64,000 nt of DNA, from contig CM028381.1 in assembly GCA_013146195.2 (NCBI GenBank), positions 59,092,744 to 59,156,743 on the forward strand. The letters run 5' to 3'. This document shows positions 57,455 to 64,000 of this stretch, in pieces. The position numbers and the translations under genes are program-made. The stretch is from Codonopsis lanceolata (lineage: Eukaryota; Streptophyta; Magnoliopsida; Asterales; Campanulaceae). The notes below the pieces were generated by a model. That model saw only the letters and a list, made by a program, of their open reading frames with translations. It made no database searches and was not told where the DNA came from. The stretch's first letter is position 1; every line of letters starts with the position of its first letter.

Positions 57455-57768
57455 AGGCGGCTGTCTCTTTGGTTGCCCTAATCCGGCCATCCTTGGGTGC
57501 GGCTGCCATGGCAGCGCCGGCTCCCAACCCTACAGATCATCCTCCTTCTTTTGCACAAGTTCTCTCTTCTTCCTCTTGCCCTCCTTCCAACCCTCTTGCC
57601 TTCATGATTCCCCCGTCTTCATATAAAGGGGAACCGGCTTTGAAACTTACTGATGAGATTGTTCATCACTTAGCTCAGCCATTCCAACACACACTCATTG
57701 GTAAGTTTTCTCATGGCAGGCCTTCAATGGAATCTACCCGCAAACTCTTTCATACCTTCGTATATTAA
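57455..57768 (+). pseudogene. LINE 5' end in opposite orientation (5' inversion)
   Basis: Plus-strand MAAPAPNPTDHPPSFAQVL (ATG at 57508) to FSHGRPSMESTRKLFHTF (57760) is the N-terminus of the same type of ORF1, preceded by about 50 bp of leader. The inverted segment's 5' end faces the minus-strand piece, as in LINE 5' inversion. About 30-40 residues between KLFHTF and the minus-strand start are missing. Confidence 0.75.
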
Positions 57769-58219
57769 CTTGGATACATTTTATATCCTTATAATCATGT
57801 TTATAAAGTTTACATGTGGTCACGACGTTCAAAGTATAGTCGTCGTCATAAATTTGATTTCACGATTCGCGTATGGTGAACATATCACCTTTGGTACATT
57901 GGTCACACTTAATTTTGGTTTGACTCTGGGTATGTGTTTGGGACACTTTATTAGACTTCTAACATGTTTTAAAACAAGTATGTATGCTTTTTCGTTTGTT
58001 GTTTCGATCGTTGGGTTGTCCTACGTTGTTTCGTCTGTTGTACTGCAGTTACAGACCGATTTCAGTATGCGACTGAATTGTTTTAATCGAGGAACCCTTG
58101 AGAAGATTTTTGTTTGGTTTGGGGATTTTAAGGATTTTACTTTGAATATTTACATAGTGCCAGGAGAAGAAATCACGTCGTTTCATCGAGTGGTGTTCAA
58201 TTTTACTTTGAATATTTAC
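57769..58219. other. Unassigned sequence
   Basis: No recognisable domain. A 198-codon frame crosses it from 57698, but it starts inside the LINE and has biased, hydrophobic composition. A 20-bp direct repeat (ATTTTACTTTGAATATTTAC) occurs at 58134-58153 and 58200-58219. Confidence 0.5.
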
Positions 58220-61200
58220 TGTAGCAGCGGGCACCTTTTTGCTGCTTCAATTTTGCTACGTTTTTTTTCCACTTTTAACCTTAATGACATCTAATTCAGC
58301 CCTCATTGACCCTATATTAGTCCTTTCATGTTGGGTGATTATCTTAGATGAGTTTTAAGTGGGTGTTTAACAACTAATTAATCAAGAGAGGAACCACCAC
58401 AAATCAACAACATATTGGGTTAGTCTCTAATCCTCTTTGACCAACTTAACCCAGCTGATATACCCCCCTTGGCAGCCCCCTCTCTTCCATTTTTCAGCCT
58501 TGATAGTCCAAACAAAAGAGAGAGAGAGGTTGTGTGGGTGTTCTTGGTGAGAATACACATAGTAATCTTACCCCCACATTGATTCAACCATTGGATTTTA
58601 GATTGGAGACCACCGTTGCGAAGCCCTCAACATGTAGAATACTTCCCTCGGTTGTAATCTCCGTTTCATATAGGTTTGTTGGCCGAAATTGGTAAGTTAT
58701 TAACTTTCTTCTTTCTTTCTCTAGCTCAAAATGGTGCTAGGATGTTAGAGACTTGATTTTTATACTTTGGTTGAATATCCTACCATGATATGTTGGGTTT
58801 ATGTTGGTTTATATGTTGAGAACATATGAGTTTGATTGTTGTTGGGTTTGATTGTGTTTTGATGGGTGTTTATGCTTGAAGATGTTTAATGGGTTTAGGA
58901 ACCCAAATGTTGGATGAATCATGAAAGGGGTTTGTGACCTAACTATTGAAAGTTAGTAATTCGACTGAACGGATTCAAATAAAGTTTTAGTATGTTTATT
59001 TGAGTCTTAGGATGAAATCCTACGACGTTTGAAAATCGTTGAACCTAAATTGTCAAATCCCGAGATTATGACTTTTGTGTAGATTTTGGGTTGTTGTGAT
59101 AATTGATGATTTAGGACATGATTATAGGTCCTTATGAATGTATTAATAAAATTCATTACCCTTATACGGACCTCTAGAATAGCTAGAGTGCAAACTAATG
59201 AGAATGATAGATTTTTTTTTTTTTTTTTTTTTAAAAGGTTGGAGGGGACATAGACCGTACCCCAACCCTTAATTTTTTATTTATTTTTAATGCCTTGAAA
59301 GGCTACAATTATATATATATGATGCCTTTGGTATGGCTTGAACAATTGGTACCTCTGGGGAGGCTTTGAACACCCGACCTCTCAGTTGAGAGTAGTTAAG
59401 TCCCAGGGTGCCTCTGGTAGGGCTTGAATACTCAACCTCTCCGTTAAGATAAGTGAGTAGCTAAATGAGGCCTTTGGATAAGGCTTTAACAACAACGATG
59501 CCTCTGAAGAGGCTTGAACACCCGACCTCTCTACTGAGAGTTGTAACGTCCAGGGTATCTCTAGTGAGACTCGAACACCCAACCTCTCCGTTAGGAGAAG
59601 TGAGCAGTACCAGTTGAGCTAGAGCTCGTTGGTAGAATGATAGATTTTGGGAAGTCATTTTTAGTGTATAATAATACAACGAATTGTTAAGGAATCTAAG
59701 ATATAATTCTTGTATGATAAATGGTGAATTGAGAATATGATTTGATGAACAAGTTGTGTGTGGTGGTTAAAAGTGTACTTTTGAACACTCTATGATTTAA
59801 GACTAATTAGAAAGTCTTGGGTTATTAATTCAATAGACATTATTGTAAGTTAGAGACACTTGGGTTTGTGATGATTGATATAAGAGTATCGACTAAGTTG
59901 TGAATTGTTGGGTTTTGTGGTTGAAATCAATAATGACCTCAGGGATGAAATATTGAGTTAAGACTCAACGGAGTCGGATAAAGATCGATAATACTCTAAA
60001 TAAAGTAGTGTTGGAATCCTACGACGTTTGAGACGCGTATGGTCTTGTCTATGAAGATCCGAATGATTACTTTGTGAGTCCAATGTGACACTTAAACCCT
60101 AAAGGTTATTACTAGAATGATGGGTGGCCGCTTAACTAACTTAGTAAGCAGTATGACCGAGATACTTGGAGCTTTATTATTTTTGATTTAGTGTAGTAAC
60201 AGCTAGTGATAGTCATGTCACGCTTTGAGCGTGGGTTTGAGTGTATAGATGTATACACTATGAGAGTAGGACTAATAGAAGTCCGACATGTAATGAATTG
60301 GGGACTAGGTATATAGTCTTGTTTTGGAAGTTTTCGTGGGGTTAGTTTAGTAGTCTTGACGAGTTTACATTAAGGACCTTTGAAGACCTCGATGGGTAAT
60401 TATTTTGGACTAAATATATATAAGTCTTGGTATGTAGTTTGAGGTTAGATAATGGCAACCTTGGTGTGTTTATATTTGGGGATCATTGTAGACCCCCATG
60501 AATAATTAACGATTGTTTTTAGACTAAATGACTAGTCTTAATTTATGGATTGAGGTGAGAATTGATTAGTCACCTTGGTATATGTGAGTATTTATTTATG
60601 ACATGAATATTCATGATAGTTATATGTTAGTAGAGGGTGAAGTCTACTTGCTTGGATTGATTGGGAACTAAATCCAGATTTATTATGTTATACTTAATAA
60701 TGAAGAATTCGATATGTATATGGTTGATAGGCTAAATAACTAGTCTTGCTATGTGTGTTATAGTTGCAAAATACATGCATGTATGTGATATTAATTACCT
60801 TCTTGTATGCGTAAGGTAAATCATTTAAGTAGGAATACTCACCTGCTTGGCATGGACAGGGTGATCAGATATTGGAGCCTAGTTGAGTTTTGGTTTTGAA
60901 AAGGTAATCGGATATAGAGGTCTTATCGGGTTTGTAGTGTGGTTAGTCAATGATGGGAAGACACATTGTCCTCACGAGTTATGGGACTCGTGATTGCTGT
61001 AGGTCGTCGTATCGGAGACTAAGGGTCCCACACGCCTCCACTACGATCGTGGTGGGGAAGTAGCTGTCCATTGTTTATAGCAGGAAAGCATGGCCTTGGA
61101 AGCTATGGTACTTGAGAGATGTCTCAAGGCCGACGATACCAGAGAACCGGTGTCGGGAGCACATGTGATTGTGCACGTGATTTGCAGGAGCAACACGATG

Positions 61201-62308
61201 GAAGCGGATCGAGGAATCATGTCTTGATTCAATGGGTTTGTTAAAATTAAATAAGTAAATTCTAATTTGTATTATGGTTTACATACAGTGATATGATTAT
61301 CATATTGATGCATGAATGATTTTAAAAAGGGAAGAAAAGATTATGCTATTGGTTTGTGCATCTACTTGTATTATATTGTGTTGCATAAAGGTTTTGAGAA
61401 AAAGGAAAGAAAAGGGTATTTTGTGAAGTATTAAGGATTATGTGATACATGTTCATGGATTGTTATTGTTCAACATGATGCCATGATTATTTAGTAACTA
61501 TGTATAATATCATGCTATATTGTTATTTGTAGTAACTTGCTGGGTCATTATGACTCACTCGGTGCTTTTATTTCGTTAGTGTCCAGTTGATCGTTAGTAG
61601 CTCGCGGTCGTAGCAGGTGTTTCTTCCAAGACCTAGCTTGTGGAGTATCATTAGTATTATTATTACTGTTATTAATATATACTGTTAATTCCGGTGAGGA
61701 CGATTGTATATGTAAAGTAATATAAGCTTTACCCTAGGTAGAATTATGTTGGGTTTGTAGTGCTATTATTTTGGAGCCGACAAGTTACGTCTTGTCGTGG
61801 TCTGTATGTTAGTAGTCTATTCTAGTTTCGTTCCTAAGCATGTTTTCAACTCGTGGTGTTTAGTTGAGGTTGTCCAGCATACTGTGGTCATTGATGTTGT
61901 TGTATGTTCCCGAGTAGTAGACTCGTGTTTGTCATTGTTGGATTCAGACATGTAGTATCGTTGAAGACTTGATTTCTATTATTCTAATTTTGTTAAGCAG
62001 GTGTTTTGTTGAGCGTTCGCAATGTTGCGCCACGCGGTTCGAATTTTTAGGCCGAGATATTTATCATCTCCTTGGTTGTGTTAGCTCAGAGCTTGATAGC
62101 TTGGGCCCCCATTCTTATATTTTGCTTCCGCAATTTCTCATTGTTGTTGTTTCGTATCGCCATTATGGCTTTACTTTCTTCTTGGAGCTTGTTTAGCTCA
62201 GTTGTTTTGATAGGCGCCATCATGCTTAGCAGCCGCCTATCTGATGTTTAGTTGGTTTATTGGCACGAGCTCGGGATTTCGTGTTGGAATTCGAGTCGGG
62301 TTGTTACA
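58220..62308 (+). repeat. Long Gypsy LTR, probably Tekay/Del type (about 4.1 kb)
   Basis: The right end is firm: ..GGGTTGTTACA (to 62308), followed by an initiator-Met PBS. The proposed left end, TGTAGCAGCGGGCACC at 58220, is the first suitable TG before continuous related-looking sequence and is uncertain. Size, TGTTACA end and Met primer fit Tekay/Del elements. There is no protein-coding frame, and it contains a SINE insertion. The matching second LTR is not in the window. Confidence 0.6.
59201..59648 (-). mobile_element. tRNA-derived SINE with target-site duplications
   Basis: Flanking direct repeats AGAATGATAGATTTT are at 59201-59215 and 59634-59648. On the minus strand the head (from 59633) has A box TAGCTCAACTGG (near 59622-59611) and B box TGTTCGAGTCT (near 59576), spaced as in tRNA genes. 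The far end is a poly-A tail (poly-T at 59211-59232 on the plus strand). The head is duplicated: a unit at about 59350-59464 recurs at 59499-59612, each made of two tRNA-like halves, giving four B-box-like motifs. Transcription would be by RNA polymerase III. Confidence 0.83.
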
Positions 62309-62328
62309 GTTGATATCAGAGTTATAGG
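62309..62328 (+). promoter_or_regulatory. Primer-binding site (initiator tRNA-Met type)
   Basis: GTTGATATCAGAGTTATAGG follows the LTR end. It matches the usual TTGGTATCAGAGC..AGG site with a G-to-A change. Confidence 0.75.
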
Positions 62329-62851
62329 TTAGCTATTTGCCAGGATAGGTTCCATGGCCTTAGTTGGGTTGGGTGTGTCATCGAGTTGTTTCCGTCGAGC
62401 GTTGTCTATAGATGTGTTGAAGGAAAATGTTATGCGTAGGGATAGTGCTTAAAGTGATAGGTCCAGCGTGGTTGAGATCGCCGATATGGCGAAGTTTTGT
62501 GTTCGGCAGAATTATACTCCTCTTATTCTACTTGTAGGCTTGTAGTTACATTAAGAGTGTGCACTGCAGTTCGATAGAGCTATTGTTCATTTACTACGTC
62601 ACGAGAGATCGGAGGAGTTTGTTTGTCAGTCCGAAGAGTAATCACCGTAGTAATCCTAAGAGTAAGGATTCATTAGTAGTAAGTTGGAGAATGGAGTTGT
62701 CGAACCTCCCGTAGTCATTAGAAGTATTGTTTAAACCCTTTTATTAGTATCCGTAGTCGTGAATAGTACACGATCTTGTGTTCATGTGTTTCTTGGTGTG
62801 TTGTGAACTTGTGTGAAGTATCTCGGTTTATGTTGTGATCAAGGGAGATAC
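62329..62851 (+). other. Short internal remnant of the long-LTR element
   Basis: About 520 bp between PBS and the next LTR. No gag or pol domain can be read. It ends in GATCAAGGGAGATAC, a purine-rich run just before the Tat D LTR that resembles a polypurine tract. Confidence 0.5.
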
Positions 62852-64000
62852 TGTAGAAACCCCAATTTCATACCCTCTGGTATGTAACATTGACATGCAA
62901 TATCAAGACCTGTTAAAACTTAACAAATGTCAAGTTAAAGGGTTCAAAAAATGCAAAAGACAAAGCAGGATGCGCAAAACAGTGAAATGCAGGGGCCTAA
63001 GTGTCCAAAAAGGAGGCAAAAAGGAAAGTTGGTGCTGCCATAATGCATCCTGGGCGCGGCGCCCAGAAGCAAGGTTATCGGCGCCTAGGGCCCTGAACAG
63101 TGTTCCCGACTTAACGCATTGTACAACTTTTCAAGCACGCGGTACAAGATGGTGAAGCACAAGAAGAATATCAGAAATCCCAGTGATGTCCCTACTTCAG
63201 CCTATAAATAGAGGTCCCCAACTTCGCTTTCAGGGACGAGAATTCATCTCACTATTACGCTGTGCGTTTATTTTACGCAGATAGAAGAGCGATCGTGAGA
63301 TAGTGAGCGCCCCCTCCTATAATGCCTCGAATCTCTGCTAAAACTCCTCCAAACACAAAACCAACCGGTCAAAGTGAGCCTTAGCCCCCCCCCCCAGCTA
63401 GGTATCCACCCTATTCCCTCGGTCCAAAAATCTCGAAAAGAGCAGTTGCTCTGCCCTAGTAAAAAGGCCAAATCCGCCAGAAGCAAGCAGTTGCTCTGCC
63501 CGATTTCCGCCAACAGCAAACAAATAGCAGCAAAAACGCAAGCACTTGCTCCGCCCGTTTGACGGTGCCCAGAAGCAACCTTCGGAAGCAGTCACCCTGC
63601 CCGAACCACAACAGCAGCAAAAAGACTCCCTCTCCCAGAAGGACAGAGCGAGCGCACCAATGCTCTTAAAGGTGAGCCTTTAAGGGTTTATTTTATAAAA
63701 AAAGTTATTTTTCATCCGACCCAATGTAAAAATATAAGCTGTTATGCTGCCCGGATTTATTCAGAAAATAGCATTAAAAAGAGCCGTTATTATGACCAAA
63801 TATTTTTAAGTGTATTTGTAATTATTGGAAGGAGGCGTCTGCTAGTCCGTAAATAATGTAGACATGGATATGTTTGTATTTAATGCTTTATTTATTTTCT
63901 AGATAAATATAACACAAAACATACTTTACCCAAAAACTGTTTTTTGAGACCGAAAGGGCGAGTTGGGTGCCTAGCACCTTCCCAACTCGTAACTTAGCTT
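62852..64000 (+). repeat. Tat D LTR, 5' portion (runs off window)
   Basis: Starts TGTAGAAACCCCAATTTC, with the family block TTAACAAATGTCAAGTTA, degenerate CTGCCC subrepeats (63440-63600) and, at the end, GGGTGCCTAGCACC. TATA box TATAAATAGA is at 63203-63212. A perfect 17-bp palindrome CTGGGCGCGGCGCCCAG lies at 63050-63066. It corresponds to 7314 to about 8480 of the Tat B LTR. Whether it is a 5', 3' or solo LTR cannot be told. Confidence 0.85.

Noticed and set aside
57698..58294. 198-codon plus-strand frame with several hydrophobic stretches
   Set aside because: It starts inside LINE coding sequence in another phase, has T-rich composition that gives Phe/Leu/Val by chance, has no recognisable motif, and crosses the proposed LTR edge.
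59382..59679. Possible tRNA genes or small proteins in the repeated CCTCT..GAACACCC region
   Set aside because: A and B boxes exist but no full cloverleaf could be drawn, and flanking duplications with a poly-A tail show a SINE.

Overview
This is plant nuclear DNA made almost entirely of nested transposable elements. I found no convincing host gene, structural RNA gene or CRISPR array. The element families are plant ones: Ty1/Copia with a large extra downstream ORF, Ty3/Gypsy of the Tat and Athila branches, a probable Tekay/Del-type long LTR, a plant LINE and a tRNA-derived SINE. A large-genome angiosperm, probably a eudicot, is likely; I cannot name the species. Two runs of exactly 100 N (25180-25279 and 49570-49669) show a scaffolded draft. 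Frameshifts are dense, especially toward the gaps, so some 'pseudogene' damage may be sequence error.

Layout as given. 1-2404: Copia gag-protease-integrase and the start of RT (+). 2405-7313: two nested minus-strand Copia pieces (a partial LTR, then a 3' LTR and the downstream ORF). 7314-15134: the 5' part of a Tat element ('Tat B': LTR, PBS, gag, protease, G-patch, RT), ending inside RT. 15135-25179: a second Tat element ('Tat C') from its 5' LTR to integrase, stopping at the first gap. 25280-30714: minus-strand Athila, RT back to its 5' LTR. 30715-36406: plus-strand Copia ('Copia B') with the end of RNase H, a spliced downstream ORF and the 3' LTR. 36407-39841: minus-strand 3' part of a Tat pol, with an antisense ORF fragment. 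39842-49569: minus-strand Tat, from its 3' LTR through a 3' region carrying an intron-containing plant-mobile-domain (PMD) gene on the opposite strand, back to integrase at the second gap. 49670-56139: plus-strand Athila RT to 3' LTR, plus a duplicated LTR end. 56143-57768: a LINE with an inverted 5' end. 58220-62308: a roughly 4.1 kb LTR containing a SINE, followed by a PBS. 62852-64000: the start of another Tat LTR ('Tat D').

Main interpretation: the block between the gaps (25280-49569) is probably in the wrong orientation. If it is flipped, Tat C becomes one complete element with near-identical LTRs, inserted in the RT gene of Tat B and flanked by the 5-bp duplication GAGCC (15130-15134 and 39837-39841). 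The Tat B RT reading frame is restored across the insertion, and the Athila halves meet in the right order. Each gap-flanking end also overlaps the far-side partner by about 0.9-1.1 kb. The flipped nest reads: Copia ORF, interrupted by Tat B, which is interrupted by Tat C in RT and by Copia B in its antisense gene; Copia B is in turn interrupted by Athila.

Functionally the window holds gag and pol modules (protease, RT, RNase H, integrase), LTR promoters, primer sites and polypurine tracts. Two less usual cargo genes stand out: the Copia downstream ORF with an intron directly after its start codon, and the antisense PMD gene of the Tat family.
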